This document shows, in pieces, positions 28,939-38,760 of a DNA stretch of 64,000 nt. This DNA is from Desulfosarcinaceae bacterium. Its GTDB lineage: Bacteria; Desulfobacterota; Desulfobacteria; Desulfobacterales; Desulfosarcinaceae. Location of the stretch: positions 1-64,000 of the forward strand of contig JASJCL010000015.1 of assembly GCA_030066015.1 (NCBI GenBank). Direction: 5' to 3'. The notes below the pieces were generated by a model. The model did no database searches. It saw only the letters and a program-made list of their open reading frames with translations, and was not told where the DNA came from. The position numbers and the translations under genes were made by a program. How positions within the stretch are numbered: position 1 is the first letter of the stretch; every line of letters begins with the position of its first letter.

Positions 28939-31900
28939 TCAGGGTGATTTCAAGGTTTTGAGTTGTGCCAGGAAGCAACGCGCGCCGCAATGCTGAAAAT
29001 GCTCTTCGGCCGCAACGAAGGCTGCCTGGGCCCGATCACCGTCGCCGCTGATCCCGTAGAGGATGCCCAGGGCGAGATGGGCTTGGCCCAGAATGCTGCG
29101 GGAGCCCATCTCGCCGGCCAGCGTGATGGTTTCCCTGAGGTGTCGCAGGCAGCTTTTGCCCAGGGCGTCGGCGCTGATGGCGGCCCTCGCCATGGGCAGA
29201 TCGTCCCGTTGGCGAAATAGCTCCAGATAGGCCTTGGCCGTATAGAGTCCGAAGGTCGAGCGGCGCAGACGGCTGCCGCGGTTTTCCCAATAGGTGAGCT
29301 GACCCTCCAGGGCGGCGACCCCCTCGGCGATCTCTCCCTTGGCCAATTGCAGGAGTCCGCTGAGGAAGCGCGCGCTGTCGCCGGAGAACTCGGCCCCTTT
29401 CTTGTCGCTGAAGCGCTGCATTTCGCCGATGGCGGCGGCCACGTCGGCGACCTCCCCCATGACCCCTTTGATGTAACAATAGTTCATGGTGGGAAACTGG
29501 GTGTACCAAGGATCGACGGAGATTTTCCGGGCTTTGAGGGAGCGCTCCAAGGCCGCAGCGTAATCGCCCTCGATCATGTGGCTCCAGCCGATGGCACAGT
29601 GGCCCAACACCATGCTGCGCACGTTGGAGTGCTTGCGTCCGAACTGAAGTAGTTTGCGCCCGTCACTCTCCGTGGCCGCGCGGTGGCCGGCGTGGAGATG
29701 GGTCCACGCGGAGCCGCCCAGGGAGTTGAAATAGATGTAGTGTTCTTCCACACGCCCCGAATCGTAGAGGGCCATCCCCTCCTCGGCATGGCGCATGGCC
29801 GCCTCGAACTTGCCCAGTTCAGATTGGACCCATGAGAGCCAGGCACAGGCGTAACCGATGGCCAGCGGGTCGTCGTTGGTGTGCCCCCAATGGTGGGCCT
29901 TGAGGAGGTAGGTCTCCGCTTTGCGGAACCGGGCGCGGTGCCACAGAGCGCAGCCCATGACCGCGTAAAAACGCCCGCGCAGCGCCTTGGCCCCCTTCGA
30001 TTCGGCCACCTGACGGTGACTCTCCAGGAGGGCCAACAGGTTTTTGAAATCGCCCAGATAGTAGAAGACGAAGGACCAGTGGAAGAGCACCTCCACCAGG
30101 GCGGACTGGACCGCCGGGTCCTCCGGATCCATCTCCTTGAGCAGGGTGAAGGCGTCCTCGAAATAGGCTTGGGACTCCACCAAGGCGCAGCGCTTAAGAC
30201 TCTTGACGCCGGACCGGACCAGGTAGTGGACGGCCTTGAAGGGGGAGCGGCCGCGCTGGAAGTGGAACGCCAGGGTCTCATAGAATTCAGCGATGCGCTC
30301 CTCGAAGAGGACCTCCATCACGCTGGCGATGCGTTCATGGATCTCCATGCGCTCGCTGCGCAGAAGACTCTTGTAGCTGACCTCCTGGGTGAGGGCGTGC
30401 TTGAAGGCGAATTCCAGTTCGGGCACGATGGTGCGAGCGTGGACCAGGTCGATGCGCTCGAGATCGTTGAAGCGCCGTTCCAGCTCCGCTTCAAAGCCGG
30501 TGATGCGCTCCAGAATGGCAAAGAGAAAGGCCCGTCCGATGACGGAGGCTTCCTGGAGGATCCGCTTGCTGCGCTTCTCCAGCCGATCCAGGCGGGCGCT
30601 GATGACGCCGTGCACCGAGGCGGGAATATCGGTGATCCGGAAGTCCTCGGCCAGTTGCCAGTGATTATCTTGGCGGGTGAGGATGCCCGCGTCCAGGAGG
30701 GAGTTGATCACCTCCTCCAGAAAGAAGGGATTGCCGCCGGCGCGCTGGTGCACCATTTCGTGGAGCTGGGGCGGGAGGTGGTCACTCTCCAGCATGGAGG
30801 CCAGCATTTGGCGGGTCTCGCTGGGGGAGAGTTCCCGCAGGGGCAGGTCGTGGTGGAGACTGCCGAGGGTGCGCAATTGGTGATGACTGAACAGGTTGAA
30901 GGGCGTCCGATAGGTGCAGATCAGAACGGTGGCCGCCCGGAAGTGGTCCGACAATTTCTTGAGCAGGCTCAGGGTGCCGCTGTCGGCCCAGTGCAGATCC
31001 TCCACGCAGAAGACCGTTGGCGCCTGACGCGCCAGGGCCAGCATGATCTCGTAGGTGGCCTCGTAGAGACGCTCGTGCCACACCTCCGGACTGGTCCCTT
31101 CGATTTCGGGATAGACCCCGCCATAGAGGCTTCCCAGATAGGGCAGAATGTCTTCACGCGGCCCCATGAGTCCTTGGACACCATCCGCGATCTTGTCACG
31201 CAGGCGGTCGGCAGGGTCGCTCTCCTCGATCCCCCAGAGGCGGTTGATCATATCGATGAGGGGGTAATAGGGCGTGCTCTGGGTGTAGGCGTATGCGCGC
31301 CCCTCCACCCATTGGACGCCCTGGGCGTCCACGGCGGACTTGAACTCCCGCAGCAATCGGCTTTTACCGGTGCCGGCATCTCCCCTCAAGGTGATTATGC
31401 ACCCCTGGCCCCCCAGCATCTTCTGGTAGGCGCTCTGCATGGCGAGCAGCTCGGCCTGGCGGCCGACCAGGGCGGCGCGCACACCCGATGGGGCGTGCAG
31501 GACATCCGGACGCAGCTTGGGCCCGCGAACCTTGTAGATTTGCACCCGTCTGGATTTGCCCTTGATGCGCATACTGGGACCGGCTTCGAAGTCGATGTGC
31601 CCCATGGCCAGACGGTAGGTGCCGGGACCGACGACAATCTCGTCCGCACCGGCCAGATCGGCCAGCCGCGAGGCGGTGTTGATGGTGTCACCGGCGATGC
31701 CGTGGCGACCGTGTTCCAGGTCCACCCGCCCGGTGACCACCAGGCCCGAGTTGATGCCCGTATGCATGCTCAGGCGGTGGCCGTCCAGACGGTGGCTGAA
31801 CTCGCGCCCCTTCTCGCGAACCATCTTATGGATGGCGAGGGTGGCCCGGATGGCCCGCACGGCATCGTCTTCATGGGCGATGGGGGTTCCGAAAAGGGCC

Positions 31901-32334
31901 AGGATGCCGTCACCGAGGATGCGCTCGATGGTACCTTCGTAGCGATCGACCACCTTCACGACGCCGGCGAAGACCTGGGTCATCACCTCCTTGACATCCT
32001 CGGGATCGACCTTTTCGAGAAGGGCCGTGTAGCCTGTCAGATCGGAGAATACGGCAGTGATCTGTTTGCGTTCACTCACCCCGACGGGCATTTCGGCGCG
32101 CGCACCCTCACCAGCTGAGGCCTCAGCCGGTGAGCCCTCAGCTGCGGCAGCCCCCTGGGCTGGGGTGACGGTTTCCGCGGTCCCGGTCAGCGGGGCGCCG
32201 CATTCGCTGCAGTAGTTGTTGGTGGGAACGTTGGGCGTTCGGCAGCTGGGACAGGGCATCCCCAGGCGCTGGCCGCACTGTCCGCAGAATTTGGCATGGC
32301 GGAGGTTTTCGTGTTGGCACTGGGCGCAGATCAT
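28939..32334 (-). CDS. Class III nucleotide cyclase with zinc ribbons, AAA ATPase and TPR region
   Basis: A 1131-residue modular protein. Two zinc ribbons (residues 1-50; CAQC/CGQC and CPSC/CSEC) and an Ala/Glu-rich linker lead into a class III cyclase domain (about 90-260). The cyclase metal aspartates are in FSDLTGYTAL and ILGDGILALFG, with GDTINTASRL near the base-recognition end. An AAA/STAND-type ATPase (about 290-500) has Walker A GDAGTGKS and Walker B VFCVEDLHWAD. TPR-like helices fill about 700-1131. It is the first gene of a two-gene unit with the hybrid kinase. Whether it makes cAMP or another product is unknown. Confidence 0.9.
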   Translation of the reverse strand: MICAQCQHENLRHAKFCGQCGQRLGMPCPSCRTPNVPTNNYCSECGAPLTGTAETVTPAQGAAAAEGSPAEASAGEGARAEMPVGVSERKQITAVFSDLTGYTALLEKVDPEDVKEVMTQVFAGVVKVVDRYEGTIERILGDGILALFGTPIAHEDDAVRAIRATLAIHKMVREKGREFSHRLDGHRLSMHTGINSGLVVTGRVDLEHGRHGIAGDTINTASRLADLAGADEIVVGPGTYRLAMGHIDFEAGPSMRIKGKSRRVQIYKVRGPKLRPDVLHAPSGVRAALVGRQAELLAMQSAYQKMLGGQGCIITLRGDAGTGKSRLLREFKSAVDAQGVQWVEGRAYAYTQSTPYYPLIDMINRLWGIEESDPADRLRDKIADGVQGLMGPREDILPYLGSLYGGVYPEIEGTSPEVWHERLYEATYEIMLALARQAPTVFCVEDLHWADSGTLSLLKKLSDHFRAATVLICTYRTPFNLFSHHQLRTLGSLHHDLPLRELSPSETRQMLASMLESDHLPPQLHEMVHQRAGGNPFFLEEVINSLLDAGILTRQDNHWQLAEDFRITDIPASVHGVISARLDRLEKRSKRILQEASVIGRAFLFAILERITGFEAELERRFNDLERIDLVHARTIVPELEFAFKHALTQEVSYKSLLRSERMEIHERIASVMEVLFEERIAEFYETLAFHFQRGRSPFKAVHYLVRSGVKSLKRCALVESQAYFEDAFTLLKEMDPEDPAVQSALVEVLFHWSFVFYYLGDFKNLLALLESHRQVAESKGAKALRGRFYAVMGCALWHRARFRKAETYLLKAHHWGHTNDDPLAIGYACAWLSWVQSELGKFEAAMRHAEEGMALYDSGRVEEHYIYFNSLGGSAWTHLHAGHRAATESDGRKLLQFGRKHSNVRSMVLGHCAIGWSHMIEGDYAAALERSLKARKISVDPWYTQFPTMNYCYIKGVMGEVADVAAAIGEMQRFSDKKGAEFSGDSARFLSGLLQLAKGEIAEGVAALEGQLTYWENRGSRLRRSTFGLYTAKAYLELFRQRDDLPMARAAISADALGKSCLRHLRETITLAGEMGSRSILGQAHLALGILYGISGDGDRAQAAFVAAEEHFQHCGARCFLAQLKTLKSP

Positions 32335-32427
32335 GGGCGTGATGACCCTTTCCTTGACGCCGTCGCCTCGGCAGCATCCGAATGTCGCTTGTCGAATCCT
32401 TGAGGCGGGCGCTGGCGTGGGTTAGAC

Positions 32428-32457
32428 TTGCCAACTGAGAAGAGAGTCCCCTATACT
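32428..32457 (+). promoter_or_regulatory. Sigma-70-type promoter candidate upstream of coaE
   Basis: TTGCCA (32428-32433) and TATACT (32452-32457) are separated by 18 nt; each hexamer matches consensus at five of six positions. Predicted transcription would start near 32464, leaving a leader of about 125 nt before the coaE ATG. It also lies upstream of the oppositely oriented cyclase gene. Confidence 0.5.
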
Positions 32458-32590
32458 ATCGGCCCCGATGGGTTTGTGTCAAGCGGCGATATGAGGTTTA
32501 AGTGATCAATAATTCACATATTTCCTGTTGTTGGCGGTGTCCCCTGGACGACCGCTGCGAACGGTTCCGGCAAGGGCGGCGCAGCCCGTG

Positions 32591-33196
32591 ATGGTGGTCG
32601 GACTCACCGGCGGGATCGCCAGCGGCAAGTCTACCGTTGCGCAGCAGCTTCGCGATCTGGGGGCCGATATTATCGACGCCGACCAGTTGGCCCGTGAAGC
32701 GGTGGCGCCGGGAGGCGTGGCCTACGACGAAGTGGTGGAAATGTTCGGCACCCAGATCGTGGCCCCGGACGGTTGCCTGGATCGCCAAAAATTGGGCACG
32801 CTGGTGTTTGCCGATGCGCAGCGCCGCCGTCAACTCGAGGCCGTGATCCACCCCTATGTTCGCCAGGTGTCGCAGCGCCGCTGGACGGCGATCGCCCGCC
32901 GGCGGCCGGAGGCGCTCATCATTTGGGATGTGCCCCTCCTGTTCGAATCCGGTATGGACCGGGGCCTGCGTGAGATCGTCGTCGTCTATGCGCCCCGGGC
33001 GATTCAACTCGAGCGCCTCATCGCACGCGATGGCCTCAGTGAGGCCGCCGCCAACGCCCGCATCGCGGCCCAGATGGACCTGGATGCCAAATGCCGGCGC
33101 GCCACGCGGGTGATCGACAACAGCGGCAGCCGGCGGGATACCACCCGTCAGGTGGAGCAACTCTTCCATGATCTGACGGGCGCGCTTAGCGGTTGA
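32591..33196 (+). CDS. coaE: Dephospho-CoA kinase
   Basis: A 201-residue kinase for the last step of coenzyme A synthesis (dephospho-CoA + ATP). The P-loop GLTGGIASGKST is at residues 4-15. DADQLAREAV and the CoA-site DVPLLFE are also present, and the length fits the family. The ATG at 32591 is chosen over a distant TTG. A GTG one codon upstream is possible, and the nearest AAGGG is 14 nt away, so the exact start is soft. A terminator at 33232-33257 closes the transcription unit. Confidence 0.93.
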   Translation: MVVGLTGGIASGKSTVAQQLRDLGADIIDADQLAREAVAPGGVAYDEVVEMFGTQIVAPDGCLDRQKLGTLVFADAQRRRQLEAVIHPYVRQVSQRRWTAIARRRPEALIIWDVPLLFESGMDRGLREIVVVYAPRAIQLERLIARDGLSEAAANARIAAQMDLDAKCRRATRVIDNSGSRRDTTRQVEQLFHDLTGALSG

Positions 33197-33219
33197 CACC
33201 GTGTCTGCGGCATTATATT
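33193..33219 (+). promoter_or_regulatory. Promoter-like element overlapping the coaE stop
   Basis: A perfect TTGACA (33193-33198) overlaps the coaE TGA and is followed 15 nt later by TATATT (33214-33219). The 15-nt spacer is short. The predicted start (about 33226) lies just before the terminator hairpin at 33232, so most transcripts would stop within about 30 nt. Confidence 0.35.
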
Positions 33220-33231
33220 TGCTTTATCCTG

Positions 33232-33257
33232 CGGGCTGAGTTCGGGCCCGTTTTTTT
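33232..33257 (+). terminator. Intrinsic terminator between coaE and prfC
   Basis: The arms CGGGCT (33232-33237) and GGCCCG (33245-33250) make a 6-bp stem with one G-U pair and a 7-nt loop. Seven T residues follow (33251-33257). It is well placed to end coaE transcription 71 nt before prfC. Confidence 0.72.
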
Positions 33258-33327
33258 ATGGCAGCGAGAGCCGATGCGGTAGGCCGGGCGGCTTGCCTGG
33301 GTGAGGCATGGCAAGGACGAAGGATCG

Positions 33328-34914
33328 ATGAACAAACAGCACCACAGGGAGATCGCGCGTCGGCGGACCTTCGGCATCATCAGCCACCCGGACGCCGGCA
33401 AGACCACATTGACGGAGAAGCTCCTGCTTTTCGGCGGCGCCATCCAGATGGCGGGGGCCGTCAAAGCCCGCCGGGCGACGCGCCACGCCACCAGCGACTG
33501 GATGCGCATCGAGCAGGAGCGCGGCATTTCGGTCACCACCTCCGTCATGAAATTCCACTACGACGGCTACGAGGTCAACCTCCTCGACACCCCAGGCCAC
33601 CAGGACTTCTCGGAGGACACCTACCGGGTGCTCACCGCCGTGGACAGTGCCCTCATGGTCATTGACAGCGCCAAAGGGGTGGAGCCCCAGACCGAAAAAC
33701 TCATGGGGGTTTGTCGCATGCGCAACACCCCCATCATCACCTTCATCAACAAGCTGGATCGCGAGGGACTGGATCCCCTGGATGTGCTCGGCGATATCGA
33801 GGAGAAGCTCCAGATCGAGTGCTCACCCCTCTCCTGGCCCATCGGCATGGGCAAACGGTTCCGCGGCGTTTACAATCTCCATCGCAAGCGGCTCAATCTC
33901 TTCACCGCCGGCGGCAAGACCCGCCATACGGACAGCATTGTGATCGAAGACCTGGCGGATCACCGCCTGGACGAGATCCTGGACAGCCAGGCCGATCAGC
34001 TGCGCGAAGAGATCGCGCTTCTGGAGGGAGCCGCCAACCCCTTCAGCTATGAAGACTATCTCCGGGGCAGTCAGACCCCCGTCTTTTTCGGTAGTGCCAT
34101 CAACAATTTCGGTGTCCAGGAACTGCTGGACGCTTTCGTGGAGATGGCCCCCGGTCCCCAGCCGCGACCCACGCTCACCCGCCAGGTGCTCCCCGAGGAG
34201 GCGCGCTTCAGCGGTTTCGCATTTAAGATCCAGGCCAACATGGACCCCGCCCACCGGGACCGCATCGCCTTCGTGCGGGTCTGTTCGGGCAAATTTCAGC
34301 GCGGTATGAAGGTGGTCCACCATCGCATCGGCAAAGAGGTGACCCTCAGCAAGGCCACCATCTTCATGGCCCAGGACCGATCCCATGTCGAGGAGGCCTA
34401 TCCCGGCGATATCATCGGTATCCACAATCACGGCACCATCAAGATTGGCGACACCTTCACTACCAAGGAGAAGCTCCAGTTCACGGGCATCCCCAATTTC
34501 GCACCGGACCACTTCCGCCGGGTGCATCTGCGCGACCCTCTGAAGAGCAAACAGCTCCAAAAAGGGTTGACGCAGCTGGCTGAAGAGGGCGCCGTGCAGT
34601 TTTTTCGGCCCCTATTGGACAACAGCTATATTTTGGGTGCGGTGGGCGTGCTGCAGTTCGACGTCACCATGGCGCGGCTCAAGGCCGAATACGGTGTCAC
34701 CGCAGAAACCGAAGCGGTGGATTACGCCCTGGCGCGCTGGGTGACCTGCGAGGACCGAAATCGCCTCAAGGCATTTGAAAGGGCCAAACAAAGTGAATTG
34801 GGGCGCGACGCCCAAGGTCACCTGACCTTCCTGGGACGCACCCACTGGCGCTTGGAGCATGCCATGGAGGAGTGGCCGGAGATCGAGTTCCATAAGACGC
34901 GGGAGCATGCCTGA
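33328..34914 (+). CDS. prfC: Peptide chain release factor 3
   Basis: A 528-residue translational GTPase that recycles class-I release factors, nearly the same length as the E. coli protein. G-domain motifs are [11 protein letters not shown] (G1), the [10 protein letters not shown] switch (G2), LDTPGHQDF (G3) and [10 protein letters not shown] (G4). The following domains continue to a C-terminus typical of RF3 ([10 protein letters not shown]). Two AAGGA sequences lie 3 and 10 nt before the ATG at 33328; the second is the better ribosome site. It is convergent with the glutaredoxin gene. Confidence 0.95.
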   Translation: MNKQHHREIARRRTFGIISHPDAGKTTLTEKLLLFGGAIQMAGAVKARRATRHATSDWMRIEQERGISVTTSVMKFHYDGYEVNLLDTPGHQDFSEDTYRVLTAVDSALMVIDSAKGVEPQTEKLMGVCRMRNTPIITFINKLDREGLDPLDVLGDIEEKLQIECSPLSWPIGMGKRFRGVYNLHRKRLNLFTAGGKTRHTDSIVIEDLADHRLDEILDSQADQLREEIALLEGAANPFSYEDYLRGSQTPVFFGSAINNFGVQELLDAFVEMAPGPQPRPTLTRQVLPEEARFSGFAFKIQANMDPAHRDRIAFVRVCSGKFQRGMKVVHHRIGKEVTLSKATIFMAQDRSHVEEAYPGDIIGIHNHGTIKIGDTFTTKEKLQFTGIPNFAPDHFRRVHLRDPLKSKQLQKGLTQLAEEGAVQFFRPLLDNSYILGAVGVLQFDVTMARLKAEYGVTAETEAVDYALARWVTCEDRNRLKAFERAKQSELGRDAQGHLTFLGRTHWRLEHAMEEWPEIEFHKTREHA

Positions 34915-35056
34915 CCGAGATTCGCCAAATCCTCAAGGCGTGCACGCGTTCTCTCGACGTATCGGCGGGCAGTTCGGACCCACTCGGTGGCACAGCCCGG
35001 CCACCACCGACGCTCACGAATCAGCGAATCGACGCATCCACCGGTCCGCAGGTCGT

Positions 35057-35458
35057 TTACCGCAGGATACCCTGCTCCTTGAGAACGCGTTGCAGCAACC
35101 CCGGGTCAAACCCCACCAGACGCTGCTGCCCCACAATGATGAGGGGCACCCCCCGTCCGTTCAACATGCCAAAAACCTGACGCGCTTTCACCGATTGATC
35201 CAGGTTGAACTCGGTGAAGGGTACCCGCTTCTCGGCCAGAAACTGCTTGGCGGCAGCGCAATAGGTGCAGGTGTCGGTGGTGAAGATGGCGACGCCCTGA
35301 TGCCCATCCTCTCCGATGACGGCGACGCCGGAGGCGGTGGCGTCTGCCTGTGACCAGTGGCGCACCAGGCTGATCAGGGCGATGGCCGCGACGACAATGG
35401 CGATGATCAGGAGGCCCTTGCGGGTGGAGATATCTCGGTTGGAGGATTCGGCGTTCAT
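35057..35458 (-). CDS. Membrane-anchored glutaredoxin-like protein
   Basis: A 133-residue protein with one N-terminal membrane helix (about 14-33) and a glutaredoxin fold behind it. The redox site is CTYC (Cys64, Cys67), followed by the GVPLIIVGQQRLVGF cis-Pro and glutathione-site region. It probably catalyses thiol-disulfide exchange at the membrane, facing the periplasm if the single helix is N-in. The ATG at 35458 has AAGGA 5 nt upstream; a longer start at 35605 is unlikely. The DHH phosphoesterase gene is 148 nt upstream on the same strand. Confidence 0.85.
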   Translation of the reverse strand: MNAESSNRDISTRKGLLIIAIVVAAIALISLVRHWSQADATASGVAVIGEDGHQGVAIFTTDTCTYCAAAKQFLAEKRVPFTEFNLDQSVKARQVFGMLNGRGVPLIIVGQQRLVGFDPGLLQRVLKEQGILR

Positions 35459-35606
35459 GACGTTCCTTGGCGCGCGTTCACGGCAACTGGTCTCTCTGGG
35501 GTCCGGCGAGAGATTCTGAAGTGTTGCAGCAAAAACCGTGCAAGCCAGGGCGGCGCCGGCGATTTGGCGGGAGAACGAAGCGACCGGCGGCCGCATCGTC
35601 GACAAT

Positions 35607-36488
35607 TCAACTGGATTCGTTGGCCAGAAGGGCGGCCATTATTTGGGGCAGGTGGCGGTCGGTCTGATCGATGGGAAAACGGCAGGCGCCGGCGCCGCGG
35701 TGACCGCCGCCGTTGAAGCGGGCGAGCAGTTTGCCCACGTTGACGCGACAATTGCGATTGAGAATGCTGTGGCCCACCTTGACCACCAGTTGCTCTTCGG
35801 TATGGTAGAGTTTGACATTGACGACGGCATCGGGAAAGAGGGCGTAGACCAGAAATCGATTGCCATCGGGCGGCTCGTCGATGCCGCGGAAATCGGTGAT
35901 GGAGACCTCGGCCTCCATGCGGGTGTGATCTTTCAGGTAGTCCGCATAGGCCCGGTTCTGGGAGATCACCGCGCGGCTCCGCTGTCCAACCTCCTGGTCG
36001 GCCATCACCGCTTCCAGGCGCTGCTGTTGGAGCAGATCCACCAGGCGGTCGGCATAGATGAGGTCTTCGGTGGTGCGCCCGGCCAAGGTCATTGAGAGTA
36101 GAATGTAGGGATAGCGTTCGGGCGATTTGATCTCTTCCAGGTTGAGGTCGGCCGAGTCGATCTTGTCGGTGGCGGCGACCAGCTCATCGTAATTGCGGCT
36201 GAAGCGCCCCAGGTAGTATTGATGAACGACGCCGGCGGCGGAGGGGGCGATGGCAAAGGCACCGTCAAACTTGCGGTCGGTCTGATTTGAGACGTGGTGG
36301 TCGAACCACAGACCGCAGCGTTCATCAAAGGGGAGGTTGGCCAGAATATCCTCCGACCGTATCGCCACCATTCCCTGCTGAATGTCGTTGGGCTGGGTCC
36401 ATACCACCGGAGCCGTCGCATCGAGGGCGTCCCGCAGGAGAACGGCGCAGACCACCCCATCAAAATCGGGACGGGTAATGATACGCAT
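35607..36488 (-). CDS. DHH-family phosphoesterase (exopolyphosphatase/nanoRNase-like)
   Basis: A 293-residue protein of the DHH/DHHA1 group. Motif I is ITRPDFDGVVCAVLL, the DHH motif is LWFDHHVSNQ and the C-terminal GGGHRGAGA loop binds substrate. Members cleave short RNAs, pAp, cyclic dinucleotides or polyphosphate; which applies here is unknown. The ATG at 36488 has AGAGG about 6 nt upstream. It is divergent from the LMW phosphatase gene, with about 160 nt between the starts. Confidence 0.85.
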   Translation of the reverse strand: MRIITRPDFDGVVCAVLLRDALDATAPVVWTQPNDIQQGMVAIRSEDILANLPFDERCGLWFDHHVSNQTDRKFDGAFAIAPSAAGVVHQYYLGRFSRNYDELVAATDKIDSADLNLEEIKSPERYPYILLSMTLAGRTTEDLIYADRLVDLLQQQRLEAVMADQEVGQRSRAVISQNRAYADYLKDHTRMEAEVSITDFRGIDEPPDGNRFLVYALFPDAVVNVKLYHTEEQLVVKVGHSILNRNCRVNVGKLLARFNGGGHRGAGACRFPIDQTDRHLPQIMAALLANESS

Positions 36489-36649
36489 GGCTGCCTCTGG
36501 AGCGATTGCTTTGGGTCTTAGGGTAATGATAAGATGGAGAAAAGGCAGATTAACAGGTCTGTCTGGCGAATGCAATCCATTATGCGTTGGGCCGCCAGCC
36601 GCGCACCATGTGCATCGGCGGGGAGAAGCGGTCACTAGAAAGCGAACCC

Positions 36650-37114
36650 ATGTATTCAGTGCTCGTCGTCTGCACCGGCAACATCTGCCGCAGCCCCATG
36701 GCGGAAGGTCTTCTCAGGGAGGCCCTGGCTGCCGATCTTCGATCCCAGGTACAGATTCGATCGGCAGGCACCTACGCCCTGCACGGTAACGCGGCCACCC
36801 CCGAAGCGGTGGCCGCAGCGGGTCATTTCGGCGCGGACATTACGTCCCACCGGGCCCGCCTCCTCACCAAAGAGATGGCCCTGTCGGCCGACCTCATCCT
36901 GGCCATGGAGCGCCACCATGTGAAAACCGTCCGGGGCGCCTTCCTCTTCAAACGCGCCCCCGTGCGTCTGCTGGGCAGTTACGATCCGCTCGGCGGTCCC
37001 GAAGAGATCGACGACCCTTACGGGCAGCCACTCGAGACCTATCTGGAGACGGCCAAGCGCATCCGCACCTGCCTGCCTGGCGTTGTCCGGGAGATCGCCA
37101 GGCGGGCTGTCTAA
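36650..37114 (+). CDS. Low-molecular-weight protein tyrosine phosphatase
   Basis: A 154-residue cysteine phosphatase. The P-loop CTGNICRSP places the nucleophile at Cys8 and the phosphate-binding Arg at residue 14. The general-acid aspartate is in the IDDPYG segment near residue 124. Bacterial members act on tyrosine kinases, protein arginine phosphate or polysaccharide export. No BY-kinase is nearby. The ribosome site before 36650 is weak but the motif position fixes the start. Confidence 0.9.
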   Translation: MYSVLVVCTGNICRSPMAEGLLREALAADLRSQVQIRSAGTYALHGNAATPEAVAAAGHFGADITSHRARLLTKEMALSADLILAMERHHVKTVRGAFLFKRAPVRLLGSYDPLGGPEEIDDPYGQPLETYLETAKRIRTCLPGVVREIARRAV

Positions 37115-37161
37115 TCAGCGCGGGCTGTTTGGTCTGCGTCGCTAGGCCAGGAGGGCGAACC

Positions 37162-37707
37162 GTGCACTTCCGCTTTTGTCCCCATTGTGGCCGGCCGCTG
37201 CAGCCCCAACCCACGGACCATCCGTTCCGACCCCATTGCCACTTCTGCCGGCGCACCTTCTATCGGAATCCCACGGTGGGCGTCGCCGTGGTGGTGGTGG
37301 AGGCGGGCCGACTGCTTCTGGTGCGCCGTACCGGCAGCTACGCCGGTCATTGGTGCATCCCTTGCGGTCACGTGGAATGGGAGGAGGCGGTGCGAGATGC
37401 CGCCCGCCGCGAACTGCTCGAGGAGACGGGGCTCAGGGTGGAGCTGGGCGCCGTCGCGGCCGTGCACTCCAACTTCCACGATCCAGGCCAGCATACGGTC
37501 GGGATCTGGTTCTGGGGGCGTCGTCTGGGGGGGCGGTTGCGCGCGGGCAGCGATGCCGCTGCGGCGGCTTTCTTCCCCTTTGATGCGCTGCCGGCGCCCA
37601 TGGCCTTTCCCTCCGATCGCCAAGTGATCGCCTCCCTCAGGCCGCTGGCGGCGGCCGCCGGCGAGGGGGATCTGTTCGTGGCTCAGCTGCCGCCCGAGGA
37701 TGGCTGA
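37162..37707 (+). CDS. Zinc-ribbon Nudix hydrolase
   Basis: A 181-residue protein. An N-terminal zinc ribbon (Cys6, Cys9, Cys26, Cys29) is followed by a Nudix domain. Its box [20 protein letters not shown] (from residue 69) has the G-x5-E-x7-RE-x2-EE pattern. This architecture resembles NADH pyrophosphatase (NudC)-like and related enzymes, but the NudC-specific motif is not evident. It starts with GTG; AGGAGGG 7 nt upstream makes this start secure. The next gene overlaps its stop by 1 nt. Confidence 0.87.
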   Translation: MHFRFCPHCGRPLQPQPTDHPFRPHCHFCRRTFYRNPTVGVAVVVVEAGRLLLVRRTGSYAGHWCIPCGHVEWEEAVRDAARRELLEETGLRVELGAVAAVHSNFHDPGQHTVGIWFWGRRLGGRLRAGSDAAAAAFFPFDALPAPMAFPSDRQVIASLRPLAAAAGEGDLFVAQLPPEDG

Positions 37708-38000
37708 TGGGGACCCTGCGCCAACACCTGATTCGTCTATTGGGCAAGGCTCCCATGGATCTTTGCGATCTGGCCGCCGCGCTGGGGATCCGGGAGGCGG
37801 AGGCCGCCGAACACCTGCAGCATGTGACCCGCACCTTGAGATCCCAGGGACGCACGCTCAAGGTCGTCCCCGCCCACTGCCGTCAGTGCGGCCATGCCTT
37901 CACCAAGCGAACACGTTTCACCCGCCCGGGACGCTGCCCGCGCTGCCGATCCAATCGCATCGAAGGGGCAAAATACTTCATCGCAACGCAACGCCGGTAG
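37707..38000 (+). CDS. Small zinc-ribbon putative transcriptional regulator (COG3357-like)
   Basis: A 97-residue protein. The N-terminal half (about 5-50) looks like a winged helix (LCDLAAALGIREAEAAEHL), and the C-terminal half is a zinc ribbon with Cys58, Cys61, Cys77 and Cys80. This matches small predicted Zn-ribbon regulators. Its ATG shares one base with the Nudix stop (TGATG), so translation is coupled and the two may act together. Targets are unknown. Confidence 0.78.
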   Translation: MGTLRQHLIRLLGKAPMDLCDLAAALGIREAEAAEHLQHVTRTLRSQGRTLKVVPAHCRQCGHAFTKRTRFTRPGRCPRCRSNRIEGAKYFIATQRR

Positions 38001-38023
38001 CCCCGCTACCCAAGGAAACGCAT

Positions 38024-38482
38024 ATGGCCAAAAAGGCGATTCAAGACTACTTTCGTGGAGACCACGCGCACTGCATGGGTTGCGGTCCCCAGAATCCCGA
38101 TGGTTATCGGATCAAGACCTTTTGGGATGGGCGTCAGGGAAGCTATCGATTCACACCGCGCTCCCATCAGCTCGCCTTCCCAGGTGTCTTCTACGGCGGC
38201 ATGATCGCTGCCATCATCGATTGTCACTGCATCGGGACAGCCATTGCCGCGGCCTACGACAAGGAGGGCCGTCTACCCGGCACGCTGCCGGCGATAATGT
38301 TTGTGACCGCCAACCTGAACATCGATTATCTGAAACCGACACCGATGGACAGGGAGTTGCTGATGCTGTCCGAGATAAAGCGCCAGAGTGGCCGCAAGAG
38401 CGTGGTGACCTGCCGGTTGAGCACTGTCGCGGCGGACCAACCCTTCGTACAAGGACAGCTCGTCGCCGTGCGGGTGGCCTGA
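38024..38482 (+). CDS. PaaI-like hotdog thioesterase
   Basis: A 152-residue single-hotdog protein. HCMGCGPQNPDGY near the N-terminus and FPGVFYGGMIAAIIDCHCIGTA in the central helix match the PaaI/YbgC acyl-CoA thioesterase group, where the Asp of the helix is catalytic. NLNIDYLKPTP is the usual following strand. AAGGA lies 7 nt before the ATG. It closes a compact run with the LMW phosphatase, Nudix and zinc-ribbon genes. Confidence 0.83.
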   Translation: MAKKAIQDYFRGDHAHCMGCGPQNPDGYRIKTFWDGRQGSYRFTPRSHQLAFPGVFYGGMIAAIIDCHCIGTAIAAAYDKEGRLPGTLPAIMFVTANLNIDYLKPTPMDRELLMLSEIKRQSGRKSVVTCRLSTVAADQPFVQGQLVAVRVA

Positions 38483-38760
38483 AGCGCGCGCTGGCGACAT
38501 TGCCGCATCGCTCGCCGACGGATTGACTGATTTGATCCGTGCCTTAGATTCAAGCATAGAGCGGCTCTTGCCGATAGGTAAGGTAAGCGTCTTCAGGGGA
38601 TGCCGCGGTGACCTTGCACTCCCAGTGGCCCCTCCCCCCGCGCGATCCTAACGACAAATGTATCGGCCAGCTACGCCTTACGCAACCGGCCGCCGCCGCT
38701 GCGCATTGTTGAACAGGTCCGCGATCATGGTGCGGACACAACCGGAGGTACCCGTTCGAA

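Noticed and set aside
29881-32118. 745-residue plus-strand frame antisense to the cyclase gene
   Set aside because: Shadow frame; the minus-strand protein has complete cyclase, Walker and zinc-ribbon motifs.
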